Translations under genes and position numbers: made by a program | NCBI RefSeq assembly: GCF_003688415.1 | Contig: NZ_REFJ01000003.1 | Location: 186,001-250,000, forward strand | DNA: 64,000 bases | DNA from: Umboniibacter marinipuniceus | GTDB lineage: Bacteria > Pseudomonadota > Gammaproteobacteria > Pseudomonadales > DSM-25080 | Direction: 5' to 3' | Shown here: one piece after another, positions 17,273-27,672 of the stretch | Layout of the letters: the number at the start of each line of letters is the position of its first letter | How positions within the stretch are numbered: position 1 is the stretch's first letter | Notes under the pieces: model-generated | Told to the model about the DNA's origin: nothing | The model's input: only the letters and a program-made list of their open reading frames with translations | Database searches by the model: none

Positions 17273-17761
17273 ATGCAGGCATTCATTAGCTTTGGCAGTA
17301 ATCTCGGTGATCAAGTTGCAATTGTTGAGTCGGCGATTAACACGCTAAGAGCTACTAGCGCCGTGACAGTGGTGTCCGTCTCGCCTTGGTATCGATCCAA
17401 GGCAGTGGGCCCCGGAGAGCAAGGCGATTACCTCAATGGGGTTATCGAGTTAGCGACCAAACTTAGCGCAGTGGATCTGTTAGACTTCCTCCAAACCCTT
17501 GAACTCAATCACGGTCGCGAACGACTTATCCGCTGGGGCTCAAGAACGTTGGATCTCGATATTCTTTACTTCGATAATCAGAAAATCGAAACTGATCGTC
17601 TAACCATCCCCCACCCCAGATGTACCGAGCGCTCTTTTGTTATGCGACCTTGGGCTGATGTCGCCGCAGATCTGACACTTGATGACAAAAAAGTCGCTGA
17701 TATTGCAGCAGAATTAACTGACGACCAGCTTTGCTTGTGGCAAGATAACCCTATCGACTAA
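17273..17761 (+). CDS. folK: 2-amino-4-hydroxy-6-hydroxymethyldihydropteridine diphosphokinase
   Basis: Folate pathway enzyme that pyrophosphorylates 6-hydroxymethyl-7,8-dihydropterin before FolP; folP itself lies at 34 kb in this window. 162 residues, with the N-terminal AFISFGSNLGD and the signature RWGSRTLDLDILYFD, then LTIPHPRCTERSFVM. Four bases from pcnB, so they share a transcript. Confidence 0.94.
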   Translation: MQAFISFGSNLGDQVAIVESAINTLRATSAVTVVSVSPWYRSKAVGPGEQGDYLNGVIELATKLSAVDLLDFLQTLELNHGRERLIRWGSRTLDLDILYFDNQKIETDRLTIPHPRCTERSFVMRPWADVAADLTLDDKKVADIAAELTDDQLCLWQDNPID

Positions 17762-17780
17762 TCGTTTGGGGACTGCTGTA

Positions 17781-18446
17781 GTGACTAACGACGCCTTTAC
17801 CGTAACGTCAAAACCGCTATTCATCGCTGTTGAAGGTAACATCGGAGCCGGAAAAACTCGCTTAGCACGTCGGCTCGCGGAGAGTTTAAAGGCAACGGAG
17901 CTATTAGAAACGGCGAATAGCAACCCATTCCTCAATGATTTCTATCGTGATCCAAAGCAATTTGCACTCGCTACTCAGCTGCACTTTTTATTCGCACGAA
18001 ATAAGATCAATCTCCAAGTCAAAGAGGGAAGCCTCTTCGATAATCGTTATGTCTCGGACTTCCTAATCAATAAAGAACTGCTGTTTGCCTCGGTGAATCT
18101 TTCCGATCACGAGTATCAGCTTTATCAACAGGTTTACGAGTCGATGGCCATTGATTCGGTTAAACCGGATTTGGTGATCTATTTACAGACCACGACTGAA
18201 CATAGTCGTCGTCAGCTGCGTGATAATCATCGTCAAATCCAGCGCCTAATTAGCGACGATTATCTGGATAAAATGAACGATGCCTACACGCGTTTCTTTC
18301 ATTTCTACGATCAGTCGCCTTTACTTATCATCAATGCCTCTGAGATTGATCTTGATGACGATCAAGAGTACGAGGCGTTTTTCCAGTGTTTGCTGGCGAA
18401 CCGACATGGCCGCCACTACTACAACCCAATACCGATGGCGATTTAA
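17781..18446 (+). CDS. Deoxynucleoside kinase family protein
   Basis: Phosphorylates deoxynucleosides for salvage. A GTG at 17781 lies about 9 bases after TTTGGGGA and gives 221 residues; a TTG at 17766 is possible. Walker A is VEGNIGAGKT near residue 18; LFDNRYVSDFLINKELLF matches the DRS-like substrate segment; the lid region is RRQLRDNHRQIQRLI. Members include dAK/dGK of Gram-positive bacteria and animal dCK/TK2; specificity cannot be called. It is set between folK and panB with near-abutting ends, so it is in the operon. Confidence 0.85.
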   Translation: MTNDAFTVTSKPLFIAVEGNIGAGKTRLARRLAESLKATELLETANSNPFLNDFYRDPKQFALATQLHFLFARNKINLQVKEGSLFDNRYVSDFLINKELLFASVNLSDHEYQLYQQVYESMAIDSVKPDLVIYLQTTTEHSRRQLRDNHRQIQRLISDDYLDKMNDAYTRFFHFYDQSPLLIINASEIDLDDDQEYEAFFQCLLANRHGRHYYNPIPMAI

Positions 18447-18460
18447 CGCCGAGAGATGCA

Positions 18461-19252
18461 ATGAATAAAGTAACCATTCAAACCTTACAGAAGCTTAAAT
18501 TAGAACGACAGAAATTTGCCGTCGTCGCTGCCTACGATGCTTCGTTTTCGACCTTATTAGCTGAAGCTGGCGTGGATGTTATCCTCGTTGGTGATTCACT
18601 TGGCATGACTGTCCAAGGTCACAATACAACGGTCCCTGTCACCATCGACGATGTCTGCTATCACACTCACGCCGTGAAGCGCGGAAATGACACGTCCTTA
18701 ATTATTGGTGACCTTCCCTTCATGACCTATAGCTCACCCCAAGATGCGCTACTGAACAGCACCAAACTCATGCAGGCGGGTGCGCACATGGTGAAACTAG
18801 AAGGCGGCCGCTGGTTAGCAGAGGCCATCAAAGCGTTATCTGACTGTGGAATCCCCGTCTGCGCTCACTTAGGGCTAACACCTCAATCTGTGAATAAGTT
18901 AGGTGGCTACAAAGTCCAGGGACGCGACGCAGACTCTGCCCAGGCAATGATTGAAGATGCCATGGCTCTGGAGGCCGCTGGCGCTGATCTAATGGTGCTA
19001 GAGTGTGTTCCAAGCGTGCTCGCTAAGCGCATCAGCGAACAACTTAGTATTCCGGTTATTGGCATCGGTGCGGGTTCCGATACCGACGCCCAAGTATTGG
19101 TAATCTACGACATGTTGGGAATTTCTACCAAGTCGCCGAAGTTTTCAAAGAATTACCTGCAATACAACCCGAGTATCCCGGCGGCGCTTGCAGACTATGT
19201 CGACGAAGTAAAACGCGGTGCTTTCCCAAGCCTAGAGCACAGCTTCGAATAA
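18461..19252 (+). CDS. panB: 3-methyl-2-oxobutanoate hydroxymethyltransferase
   Basis: First committed step to pantothenate, making ketopantoate from ketoisovalerate and methylene-tetrahydrofolate. The ATG at 18461 follows GAGAG and gives 264 residues, the usual size; the frame extends upstream into the kinase gene. VGDSLGM (Asp45) and GDLPFMTY (Asp84) hold the metal ligands, and AHLGLTPQSVNKLGGYKVQG is the family block. panC, the usual partner, does not follow; a convergent acetyltransferase gene does. Confidence 0.95.
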   Translation: MNKVTIQTLQKLKLERQKFAVVAAYDASFSTLLAEAGVDVILVGDSLGMTVQGHNTTVPVTIDDVCYHTHAVKRGNDTSLIIGDLPFMTYSSPQDALLNSTKLMQAGAHMVKLEGGRWLAEAIKALSDCGIPVCAHLGLTPQSVNKLGGYKVQGRDADSAQAMIEDAMALEAAGADLMVLECVPSVLAKRISEQLSIPVIGIGAGSDTDAQVLVIYDMLGISTKSPKFSKNYLQYNPSIPAALADYVDEVKRGAFPSLEHSFE

Positions 19253-19253
19253 G

Positions 19254-19742
19254 TTACTCGCGCTGCTCAACCTCTTGGTAGAGCGGCTTAAAACCCCGCG
19301 CAAGATAGTTTGGCAATGCAGCGGGGTGATCCCATGTACACGTATTCACGGTGAGTTTAGGGCTACGAAGCAAACCTTGCGCTATCGCAAACTCCAGCGC
19401 AAATTTCCCCAAGCCACGACCAACAGCGTGCGGCGCTAGACCAAAGTATTGCAGATCCGTTACGCCCTTCTCTGTGGCTAGCTCAAAATAACCTGCCGGT
19501 GTGCCCCGATCATAGATAATCCAAAGCTCGCAGCCTTCAGCGTGTGTCTGCCACTGTTCCGATGTAAGTTCTAACTTATCTGTCCACCCCCAGTCGGCGC
19601 CAACCCACCGGTAGAAGAAGGCGTTGAGAGCGCCCACCGATTGGGTGCTTTGCTTGATTTCACAACCTTCCGGCTGACTTGATACGGCCACAAAATCCGC
19701 AGATTCTATGGCCAGATAGTATACGGTTACGGCTTCACTCAT
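19254..19742 (-). CDS. GNAT family N-acetyltransferase
   Basis: 162 residues with the acetyl-CoA binding segment YFGLAPHAVGRGLGKFAL (R/Q-x-x-G-x-G type) at about 98-115 and the C-terminal NTCTWDHPAALPNYLARGFKPL. The first 50 residues are variable. The acceptor is unknown. It converges on panB with one base between the stops. Confidence 0.82.
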   Translation of the reverse strand: MSEAVTVYYLAIESADFVAVSSQPEGCEIKQSTQSVGALNAFFYRWVGADWGWTDKLELTSEQWQTHAEGCELWIIYDRGTPAGYFELATEKGVTDLQYFGLAPHAVGRGLGKFALEFAIAQGLLRSPKLTVNTCTWDHPAALPNYLARGFKPLYQEVEQRE

Positions 19743-19921
19743 AGGGCTCTTCCTTCATCACTCTGATCCACAGGACGACTGTCATTTTTAAATGATGGGC
19801 ATAGTAACGTCAAACTCAGGCTTTGACGAGCAACGATAATAGTACGTAAGTCTAGTGCTTTGGAACCTGCGCCATGAGCAATGGCTATGTTAGACTTGGT
19901 AAAAACATTGAGGAAATTATC

Positions 19922-21109
19922 ATGTCTGCAGTAATTGTCGCCGCAAAGCGGAGTCCAGTAGGTTCGTTTGGCGGATCGCTCGCTAGCCTAAGTGCCGTAG
20001 AAATTGCTACGCAAGTAGTCAAGGACTGCCTAAACAGTATCAACCTAGCACCGGAACTGGTTGACGAACTTATAGCCGGTCAGGTACTTACTGCCGGCTG
20101 TGGCCAAAACCCGGCCCGTCAGACTGCGCTTGCCGCGGGTCTTAGTCAGCAGTGCGCTAGCCTAACCATCAATAAGGTCTGCGGTTCTGGACTAAAGGCT
20201 GTCGCCCTAGCCGCTCAAGCCATTGACAATGGTGATGCCGAGATAATCATTGCCGGTGGCCAAGAAAGCATGAGTAATGCGCCGCATGTATTACCTAACA
20301 GTCGCAAGGGTCAGCGTATGGGCAACTGGAACCTCGTTGACACCATGGTTAACGACGGCCTTTGGGATGCCTTTAATGACTATCATATGGGTATCACAGC
20401 GGAGAATCTTGTTGCGGCTCACCCTACTCAAAATTTAAGCCGCACGGCGCAGGACGAATTTGCCGTAGCTTCTCACCAGAAGGCCGCAGCAGCTCAAGCA
20501 GCCGGCTGGTTCAAGCAGGAAATCACGCCTATTAGCGTTACTCCTCGTCGGGGTCCAACTGTTGAGGTTAGCCAAGACGATGGCATTAAGCCTGAGGCAA
20601 ACATTGACTCGCTAAGCCGACTTCGCCCAGCATTCGATAAGAATGGTTCCGTGACTGCCGGTAATGCCTCGTCACTCAACGATGGCGCGGCGTTTGTGGT
20701 GGTCATGAGCGAAGCAAAGGCTAAGTCGTTAGGACTTACTGTGTTGGCCCATATTAGCGCGCATGCTAGCGCTGGTGTTGCACCCGAGATTATGGGCACC
20801 GGACCAGTACCAGCAACGCGAAAAGTACTCGAGAAGGCAAACTGGGAATTGGCAGAGGTTGACCTGATTGAAGCGAATGAGGCCTTCGCCGTTCAAGCAC
20901 TGTGCGTTAGTCAATCGCTCGCGCTTGATAGCAACAAGGTGAACATAGGGGGGGGTGCGATTGCACTGGGACATCCCATTGGCGCTTCAGGCTGCCGAGT
21001 TTTGGTAACATTACTTCACCACCTAGAACGGACCCAATTAAAACGCGGTATTGCCACGTTATGCATTGGTGGTGGCCAAGGTGTCGCGATGGCGGTTGAA
21101 CGTCGATAA
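19922..21109 (+). CDS. Acetyl-CoA C-acetyltransferase (thiolase)
   Basis: The ATG at 19922 is preceded by GAGGAAATTATC and gives 395 residues, a typical tetrameric biosynthetic thiolase. The acyl-accepting Cys87 is in NKVCGSGLKAV; the NEAFAVQ, GGGAIALGHPIGASG and LCIGGGQG blocks supply the catalytic His and second Cys. It condenses or cleaves acetoacetyl-CoA. No phaB/phaC or hydroxybutyryl-CoA genes are next to it, so a role in PHB synthesis, ketone use or fatty acid breakdown is not settled. Confidence 0.93.
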   Translation: MSAVIVAAKRSPVGSFGGSLASLSAVEIATQVVKDCLNSINLAPELVDELIAGQVLTAGCGQNPARQTALAAGLSQQCASLTINKVCGSGLKAVALAAQAIDNGDAEIIIAGGQESMSNAPHVLPNSRKGQRMGNWNLVDTMVNDGLWDAFNDYHMGITAENLVAAHPTQNLSRTAQDEFAVASHQKAAAAQAAGWFKQEITPISVTPRRGPTVEVSQDDGIKPEANIDSLSRLRPAFDKNGSVTAGNASSLNDGAAFVVVMSEAKAKSLGLTVLAHISAHASAGVAPEIMGTGPVPATRKVLEKANWELAEVDLIEANEAFAVQALCVSQSLALDSNKVNIGGGAIALGHPIGASGCRVLVTLLHHLERTQLKRGIATLCIGGGQGVAMAVERR

Positions 21110-21130
21110 GCGCAATAGAGAGCGCTCTGC

Positions 21131-21171
21131 GAGCATGACGACACCGGTTTAGTAGCGGCGCGGTCATGCTC
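21131..21171 (+). promoter_or_regulatory. Inverted repeat in the thiolase trailer
   Basis: GAGCATGAC at 21131-21139 and GTCATGCTC at 21163-21171 are perfect complements with a 23-base GC-rich loop. It lies between the thiolase stop and the terminator at 21183-21216. Confidence 0.45.
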
Positions 21172-21182
21172 AAGTTGCAGAC

Positions 21183-21216
21183 ATAAAAAAACGAGGCCAT
21201 TGGCCTCGTTTTTTTG
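21183..21216. terminator. Bidirectional terminator between the thiolase gene and pnp
   Basis: Stem AACGAGGCCA / TGGCCTCGTT with A-run before and T-run after, so it can end transcripts from both converging genes. Confidence 0.9.
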
Positions 21217-21230
21217 ATCGCTAATTGAGC

Positions 21231-23354
21231 TTAGTCTTCACTAGACTCAGAATCAGCTTCTGGAGCAGGTGCTTCAATAGTCTCTTTGATAGACAGCTTG
21301 ACGCGACCGCGTTGGTCAACATCAAGTACTTTCACCTTAACTACGTCACCTTCATTGAGGTAATCACCCACTGCGTTAACACGCTCGTGAGCAATCTGAG
21401 AGATGTGTACTAGACCATCTTTACCCGGAAGGAAGTTAACAAAAGCACCGAAGTCTACGATCTTCTGAACCGTACCTTCGTATGTAGCACCAATCTCAGC
21501 TTCAGCCGTAATGCCTTCGATCATGTTGACAGCGGCACGTAGATCTTCGCCATTAGCTGCGTAGATTCTGATAGTACCATCATCTTCAATATCGACGTCT
21601 GCGCCAGTTTGCTCAGTAATAGAACGGATCGTTGCACCGCCCTTACCAATCACGTCACGAATCTTGTCGGTGTGAACCTTCAAGGTGTGGAAACGTGGAG
21701 CCGTTTCGGCAACATCAGAGCGAGACGCTGCGAGCACCGAATTCATCTCTTCAAGGATGTGCAAACGCGCGTCCTTTGCTTGAGATAGCGCGGTATCCAT
21801 GATTGATTCGTTAATACCCTCAATCTTGATATCCATCTGCAATGCAGTAATACCCTGCTCTGTACCAGCTACCTTAAAGTCCATATCACCAAGATGATCT
21901 TCATCACCAAGGATATCAGTTAGGACGGCAACTTCTTCGCCGTCTTTCACAAGACCCATCGCAATACCTGCTACCGGTGCCTTCAGCGGAACACCTGCGT
22001 CCATCATTGCGAGTGAAGTACCACATACTGACGCCATTGAAGACGAACCATTTGACTCGGTGATCTCAGAAACCACACGAATGGTGTATGGGAATTCTTC
22101 AATGTTTGGCATAACCGCAGCAACACCACGGCGAGCAAGACGACCATGACCGATTTCACGACGACCGACACCACCCATACGACCCGCTTCACCTACTGAG
22201 TAAGGAGGGAAGTTGTAGTGCAGCATGAAGTAGTCACGGAAGCTACCAGTTAGTGCATCAACAATTTGAGAATCACGAAGTGAACCCAAAGTTGCTACCA
22301 CGATAGCCTGTGTTTCACCGCGAGTGAACACTGACGAACCGTGTACATTTGGCATTACGGCCACTTCGCTCTTAAGTGCCCGAACGGTAGTAGTATCACG
22401 ACCATCAATGCGCGGCTCACCAGCAAGAATACGACGACGGACGATACGCTTCTCTAGCTTACCGAAGTAAGATGAGACTTCGGCTGCATCGTAATCCGAC
22501 GCGTCAGTTGCCAAGGTAGCAATCGCTTCATCACGAAGGGTTGAAAGTGTACCTGAGCGCTCTTGCTTAACCGTAATCTGGTAAGCGGCTGCAACTTTCT
22601 CACCGAAAGCGAGATCTAGAGCCGCAACTAGCGGTTCGTTAACTGCTGCGGCCTGCCAATCCCAAGTTGGCTTAGCCGTTTCGCTAGCCAATTCGTTGAT
22701 TGCGCTGATCACTGTCTGCATTTCCTGGTGACCGTAAAGCACCGCACCAAGCATGATGTCTTCAGGAAGCTCATTAGCCTCCGACTCAACCATTAGCACT
22801 GCATCCTTGGTACCGGCAACAACCATGTCAAGTTCAGAAGCTGGTAGCTCACTGATAGTAGGATTTAATAGGTAGCCTTCGCTCTCTGAATAACCAACAC
22901 GTGCACAACCAATTGGGCCAGCGAATGGAATACCAGAGATAGCCAATGCAGCAGAAGTACCAATCATTGCCGCGACATCTGAGTCAACTTCTTTACCCGC
23001 TGACATCACAGTACAGACAACCTGCACTTCATTCATAAAGCCATTCGGAAATAGCGGGCGAATTGGACGATCAATCAAACGTGATGTCAGGGTTTCTTTC
23101 TCTGACGGACGACCTTCACGCTTAAGGAAGCCACCTGGGATTTTACCTGCGGCATAGGTTTTCTCGATGTAATGAACGGATAGAGGGAAAAAGCTCTGGC
23201 CCTCTTTGGCGTTCTTATCACCAACGACCGTACATAAAACAACCGTGTCATCCATCGATACTAAAACGGCACCATCAGCTTGACGAGCCAAACGGCCGGT
23301 TTCAAGCGTTACTTGGTGTTTACCGTATTGAAACTGTTTAATTACAGGATTCAC
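21231..23354 (-). CDS. pnp: Polyribonucleotide nucleotidyltransferase (PNPase)
   Basis: 3'-5' phosphorolytic exoribonuclease of the RNA degradosome. 707 residues from a GTG start preceded by AAGGAAAATAAT. Two RNase PH domains are visible ([37 protein letters not shown]), followed by a KH domain ([15 protein letters not shown]) and an S1 domain ([23 protein letters not shown]). The C-terminal tail is short and acidic. It follows rpsO with a hairpin between, as in E. coli. Confidence 0.97.
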   Translation of the reverse strand: MNPVIKQFQYGKHQVTLETGRLARQADGAVLVSMDDTVVLCTVVGDKNAKEGQSFFPLSVHYIEKTYAAGKIPGGFLKREGRPSEKETLTSRLIDRPIRPLFPNGFMNEVQVVCTVMSAGKEVDSDVAAMIGTSAALAISGIPFAGPIGCARVGYSESEGYLLNPTISELPASELDMVVAGTKDAVLMVESEANELPEDIMLGAVLYGHQEMQTVISAINELASETAKPTWDWQAAAVNEPLVAALDLAFGEKVAAAYQITVKQERSGTLSTLRDEAIATLATDASDYDAAEVSSYFGKLEKRIVRRRILAGEPRIDGRDTTTVRALKSEVAVMPNVHGSSVFTRGETQAIVVATLGSLRDSQIVDALTGSFRDYFMLHYNFPPYSVGEAGRMGGVGRREIGHGRLARRGVAAVMPNIEEFPYTIRVVSEITESNGSSSMASVCGTSLAMMDAGVPLKAPVAGIAMGLVKDGEEVAVLTDILGDEDHLGDMDFKVAGTEQGITALQMDIKIEGINESIMDTALSQAKDARLHILEEMNSVLAASRSDVAETAPRFHTLKVHTDKIRDVIGKGGATIRSITEQTGADVDIEDDGTIRIYAANGEDLRAAVNMIEGITAEAEIGATYEGTVQKIVDFGAFVNFLPGKDGLVHISQIAHERVNAVGDYLNEGDVVKVKVLDVDQRGRVKLSIKETIEAPAPEADSESSED

Positions 23355-23383
23355 ATTATTTTCCTTTATCTGTAAAACAACAA

Positions 23384-23400
23384 CGGGCGCTAGGCGCCCG
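23384..23400 (-). terminator. rpsO-pnp intercistronic hairpin
   Basis: CGGGCGC / GCGCCCG with a three-base loop, followed on the minus strand by TTGTTGTTTT. It is placed like the partial rpsO terminator of E. coli, near which RNase III and RNase E process the transcript. Confidence 0.7.
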
Positions 23401-23414
23401 AGGTTGTAAGTGAC

Positions 23415-23684
23415 TTAGCGACGTAAACCTAGACGCTTAATCAAGTCGGCGTAGCGAGCAACATTTTTACCCTTAAGGTAATCAAGCAACTTACGACGCT
23501 GATTTACCATACGGATAAGACCACGACGGCTGTGGTGATCTTGCTTGTTGCCTTTAAAGTGGCCCTGAAGCTTGTTGATGTTATGCGTCAACAAAGCTAC
23601 CTGAACTTCTGGTGAACCAGTATCGCCTTCGCCCTGAGCGTAATCGGCTACGATAGCCGCTTTTTCTTGTGCACTTAGTGCCAT
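23415..23684 (-). CDS. rpsO: 30S ribosomal protein S15
   Basis: 89 residues, the full family length. [17 protein letters not shown], then [22 protein letters not shown] is the S15 signature. Binds 16S rRNA early in assembly of the platform. GAGAGGAG precedes the ATG. Confidence 0.97.
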   Translation of the reverse strand: MALSAQEKAAIVADYAQGEGDTGSPEVQVALLTHNINKLQGHFKGNKQDHHSRRGLIRMVNQRRKLLDYLKGKNVARYADLIKRLGLRR

Positions 23685-23779
23685 GAGTCATACTCCTCTC
23701 ATAATATGCCGTAAAATCAAGCCTGACCGCGCATATTTACAGACAGGTTCGTCCCTTTCGGGAAAGTCGCATTACTGCG

Positions 23780-24724
23780 TTATTCAGCCACTAGGCGCCT
23801 TGGCGCCAACAGGCCATCTTCGTTAACTTCACCAATACCCATGAAGTTACCAGATTCATCTGCAATTCTAACCCAATCTCCCGCATCTGCGATACGTAAA
23901 ATTGCATTATCTTGCACGGGCTGACCCTGACGAAGATAATAAGCTGCTGCTTCATTCAACACAACTTTAGGTAGGTGGTCCACTGCAGCTTCAATTGGAA
24001 TCAACAAATGATCCAAAACTTCTGCGCGGTTCTCACCTCTCATTTCCGAGAGTTGATCTAATGTGTGCGCATCATCTTCGTGGAACGGGCCCGCTTGAAT
24101 ACGATGTAGAGCGGTAACGTGTGCACCACAGCCAATCGCTTCACCAATATCTTCAACCAAGGTACGAATATAAGTTCCCTTGGAACAATGAACATTGATC
24201 ACTGCCTCCGGGTATTCGCCTGGAGTAAATGATTTCAGCTCAATATGGAACAAGGTAATATCGCGAGCTTCACGCTCGACAGTCTTACCTTCACGCGCTA
24301 GCTTGTAGAGCGGTACGCCATTGTGCTTAAGCGCTGAATACATTGACGGAACCTGCTTCTGCTCGCCCTCGAAGCGCTTTAGTACTTCAACGACATCCGC
24401 TTCAGTAAGCTCCGGTGCTGGTGTGTGATCACGCTCTTCGCCCTCAACGTCACCGGTATCGGTGCGAACACCGAATTTAATACTAGCGTTGTACTCTTTA
24501 TCAGCGTCCAGTAGAAACTGAGTAAATTTAGTGCCTTCGCCAAAACAAATTGGCAATACGCCAGTTGCCTTCGGATCCAAGCTTCCTGTGTGACCAGCCT
24601 TTGCGGCGAATAGAATTCGCTTCGCACGCTGCAGTGCATCATTGGAAGAATCACCAATACCTTTATTTAATACCAAGATCCCATCTAAACGACGGCCAAA
24701 TGGTCTTCTACGCCTTCTTGCCAC
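23780..24724 (-). CDS. truB: tRNA pseudouridine(55) synthase
   Basis: Makes pseudouridine 55 in the T-loop of tRNAs. 314 residues from a GTG with AGGAG six bases before it. Catalytic Asp is in GHTGSLDPKATGVLPICFG; later KGTYIRTLVEDIG is the second family block. A basic leader (ARRRRRPFGRR) precedes GILVLNKG. Separated by three bases from rbfA. Confidence 0.96.
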   Translation of the reverse strand: MARRRRRPFGRRLDGILVLNKGIGDSSNDALQRAKRILFAAKAGHTGSLDPKATGVLPICFGEGTKFTQFLLDADKEYNASIKFGVRTDTGDVEGEERDHTPAPELTEADVVEVLKRFEGEQKQVPSMYSALKHNGVPLYKLAREGKTVEREARDITLFHIELKSFTPGEYPEAVINVHCSKGTYIRTLVEDIGEAIGCGAHVTALHRIQAGPFHEDDAHTLDQLSEMRGENRAEVLDHLLIPIEAAVDHLPKVVLNEAAAYYLRQGQPVQDNAILRIADAGDWVRIADESGNFMGIGEVNEDGLLAPRRLVAE

Positions 24725-24727
24725 GAA

Positions 24728-25105
24728 TTACTCCTCGTCGTCGCGGCGGTCATCTGACACCGCGCGATCAATCAATCCTGAAAGGTATGACCCCTGTGAG
24801 ACACTCTTGTCATATAAGAACTTAATCTTTGGGGTTGTACGCATTCTATGTGTTTTACTTAAGAGCGAGCGGAGGTAGCCAGCTGCACCGTTAAGCACTT
24901 TGACACCTTCAGCTATTGCCTCTTCGCCTTCAACCCCCATAAAGGTGACAAACACCTTTGCGTAACTTAAATCGCGAGTCACTTCGACGTCAGTAATACT
25001 TACCATACCAACTCGTGGATCACGCATTTCACGCTGGATCAAAAGCGACAATTCCTTCTTCAAGAAATCGCCGACTCGATCTGTTCTTGCAAACTCTTTA
25101 GCCAT
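24728..25105 (-). CDS. rbfA: Ribosome-binding factor A
   Basis: Late 30S maturation factor that binds the 16S 5' end region. 125 residues with the KH-like fold: RVGDFLKKELSLLIQREMRDPRVG and the ending RTTPKIKFLYDKSV. It lies 11 bases from the infB stop. Confidence 0.96.
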   Translation of the reverse strand: MAKEFARTDRVGDFLKKELSLLIQREMRDPRVGMVSITDVEVTRDLSYAKVFVTFMGVEGEEAIAEGVKVLNGAAGYLRSLLSKTHRMRTTPKIKFLYDKSVSQGSYLSGLIDRAVSDDRRDDEE

Positions 25106-25116
25106 AAAACCTTTCT

Positions 25117-27630
25117 TTAAAGACTACGTTGAATTTCGAGGACTTCAAATACTTCGATTTGGTCACCGACTTTTACATCATAGTTCTTAACGCCGATTCC
25201 GCACTCCATTCCGTTACGAACTTCCTGAGCGTCATCTTTGAAACGACGAAGCGATTCCAATTCACCCTCGAAGATCACCACGCTATCACGAAGAACGCGA
25301 ATTGGCTTAGCACGATAAACTGTGCCTTCTGTCACCATACAACCAGCAACCTGGCCGAACTTCGGCGAACGGAATACTTCACGTACATCTGCGATACCAA
25401 CGATATTCTCGCGAAGCTCAGGCGCCAACATACCCGTTAACGCAGCCTTAAGATCATCAAGAAGATTGTAGATAACACTGTAGTAACGAATCTCAATAGA
25501 CTCAGCCTCAGCAGTACGACGCGCGGTGGCGTCAGCACGAACGTTAAAGCCGAGCATAATCGCTCCCGATGTCACCGCTAGGTTAACGTCAGTCTCGGTA
25601 AGACCGCCCACACCACTGGAGACAACCTGAACCTGAACTTCGTCATTACCAAGGTCTGCAAGCGCCGCCAAGATCGCTTCAAGCGAGCCACGAACGTCTG
25701 CTTTAACAACCACCGACAAGGTCTTCTTATCGCCTTCTTCCATGTTAGTAAACATGTTTTCAAGCTTCGCTGCTTGCTGGCGAGCCAGTTTATCGTGACG
25801 ATCGCGGTCATGACGAGACTGAGCCACTTCACGAGCACGACGCTCGTTAGGCACAACTAAGAACTCATCACCTGCGGCTGGAGTGCCATCAAGCCCTAGA
25901 ATTTCTACCGGAATAGACGGACCAGCCTTAGCAACGGTTTCACCGTTCTCATCCAACATCGCACGAACTCGTCCGTACTGATGACCTGCAAGAACGATAT
26001 CCCCCTTTTCAAGCGTACCCGCCTGAACAAGGACGGTTGATACCGAACCGCGCCCCTTATCTAGGCGAGATTCAATCACCACGCCACGTGCTGAACCAGA
26101 ATGGACTGCCTTCAACTCAAGAACTTCTGCCTGAAGCAAGATGGCTTCAAGTAGCTCATCGATACCTTGACCAGTATGAGCAGAGACTTCAACGAACTGA
26201 GTATCACCGCCCCAATCTTCTGGAATAACTTCCTTTGCCGCTAACTCGTTCTTAACACGGTCTGGATCGGCACTTTCTTTATCCATTTTGTTAACCGCAA
26301 CGATAAGTGGTACGCCGGCTGCCTTGGCGTGTTGAACCGCCTCTTCAGTCTGGGGCATTACACCATCGTCAGCTGCTACCGCCAAGATGACGATATCAGT
26401 AGCCTGTGCACCACGGGCTCGCATTGCCGTAAATGCAGCGTGTCCTGGGGTATCCAGGAATGAAATCATTCCGTGACCAGTATCAACGTGGTAGGCACCA
26501 ATATGCTGGGTAATACCACCTGCCTCGCCCGTGGTCACATGCGTTTTACGGATGTAATCAAGGAGTGAAGTCTTACCATGGTCAACGTGACCCATGACGG
26601 TTACAACTGGCGCGCGAGTTAATTCCTCACCGTCGGTTTGAACAAAGTCCTCAACCAAGCTTTCTTCCATTTGGTTTGAAGAAACAGTCTTTACCGTGTG
26701 ACCCATTTCTTCAACCACTAGGGTTGCAGTGTCCTGGTCTAGCGCCTGGTTAATGGTAGCCATTGAGCCCAACGACATCAGTGTCTTAATCACTTCACCC
26801 GCTTTAACGGCCATAGCTTGAGCCAGTTCACCAACCGTAATGGTCTCTGGAACTTCTACTTCACGAACAATCTTCTCTGTCGGCTTTTGGAAGCCATGTT
26901 GATTATCAGCACGTGCTCCGCCGCGGGCGTTCGATTTCGCCTTAAGCTTCTTGCGGCCACCGCGGCGATCGAAGTTTTCACCACGACCAAGCGGCTTCTT
27001 TTTACCCTTTGGCTTTTCAGCTTCGCGCTCACGACGCTGTGGCTGTGCTTTCTTGGCTTCAGCTTCCTTCAAGGCAGCTTCTGCCGCAGCACGAGCTTGA
27101 ACTTCCGCTGCTTTACGCTCTTCTTCAAGACGCGCAGCCTCGGCAGCCGCCGCCTTTTCAGCTTCCGCATTCTCAACGTTCGCTTGAGCCGCTTTCGCTT
27201 CTGCCGCTTTCGCCTCTGCCGCTGCAGCTTCCTCAGCCGCTTTAGCCGCAGCTGCCGCTTCTGCTGCTTCCTTAGCTTGTGCTTCTGCCGCTGCTTTTTC
27301 AGCGGCTGCCGCTTCAGCTTCGTCCGCCGCAATTTCTTCTGGACTGCGCTTTACAAAAGTGCGTTTCTTACGAACTTCGACGGCTACAGTTTTGCGTCCA
27401 CCTGCTTTTAACGTGGTGGTAGTTTTACGCTTTAAGGTAATCTTCTTCGGCGCATCCGTTGATTCACCATGAGACGCCTTTAGGTGATTCAAAAGGGTCT
27501 GCTTCTCTTCAGCGGAGACCAAACTGTCGCCTTTGCGCGTTTTCAACCCTGCATCCTTCATTTGTTCAATGAGTTTGCTTTGAGTTGTACCAATTTGTTC
27601 TGCTAAATCTTTAACTGTTACATCAGCCAT
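25117..27630 (-). CDS. infB: Translation initiation factor IF-2
   Basis: GTPase that brings fMet-tRNA to the ribosome, with the initiator tRNA genes encoded just upstream. 837 residues. An N-terminal IF2-N domain (1-50) is followed by an Ala/Glu/Lys-rich low-complexity stretch at about 90-200 and a basic stretch near 205-235. The G domain has GHVDHGKTS (G1), DTPGHAAF (G3) and NKMDK (G4). The rest is domains II, III and the fMet-tRNA-binding domain IV. GGGGAGAAATTAC precedes the ATG. An internal start for a short IF2 form is likely but not identified. Confidence 0.97.
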   Translation of the reverse strand: MADVTVKDLAEQIGTTQSKLIEQMKDAGLKTRKGDSLVSAEEKQTLLNHLKASHGESTDAPKKITLKRKTTTTLKAGGRKTVAVEVRKKRTFVKRSPEEIAADEAEAAAAEKAAAEAQAKEAAEAAAAAKAAEEAAAAEAKAAEAKAAQANVENAEAEKAAAAEAARLEEERKAAEVQARAAAEAALKEAEAKKAQPQRREREAEKPKGKKKPLGRGENFDRRGGRKKLKAKSNARGGARADNQHGFQKPTEKIVREVEVPETITVGELAQAMAVKAGEVIKTLMSLGSMATINQALDQDTATLVVEEMGHTVKTVSSNQMEESLVEDFVQTDGEELTRAPVVTVMGHVDHGKTSLLDYIRKTHVTTGEAGGITQHIGAYHVDTGHGMISFLDTPGHAAFTAMRARGAQATDIVILAVAADDGVMPQTEEAVQHAKAAGVPLIVAVNKMDKESADPDRVKNELAAKEVIPEDWGGDTQFVEVSAHTGQGIDELLEAILLQAEVLELKAVHSGSARGVVIESRLDKGRGSVSTVLVQAGTLEKGDIVLAGHQYGRVRAMLDENGETVAKAGPSIPVEILGLDGTPAAGDEFLVVPNERRAREVAQSRHDRDRHDKLARQQAAKLENMFTNMEEGDKKTLSVVVKADVRGSLEAILAALADLGNDEVQVQVVSSGVGGLTETDVNLAVTSGAIMLGFNVRADATARRTAEAESIEIRYYSVIYNLLDDLKAALTGMLAPELRENIVGIADVREVFRSPKFGQVAGCMVTEGTVYRAKPIRVLRDSVVIFEGELESLRRFKDDAQEVRNGMECGIGVKNYDVKVGDQIEVFEVLEIQRSL

Positions 27631-27672
27631 GTAATTTCTCCCCGTGTTTCGTATTCGCGACGCTCTTTGGTA

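Noticed and set aside
26818-27411. 197-codon plus-strand frame opposite infB
   Set aside because: It mirrors the Ala/Glu/Lys-rich part of IF-2; composition is Phe/Arg/Ser/Leu-rich as expected for an antisense shadow.
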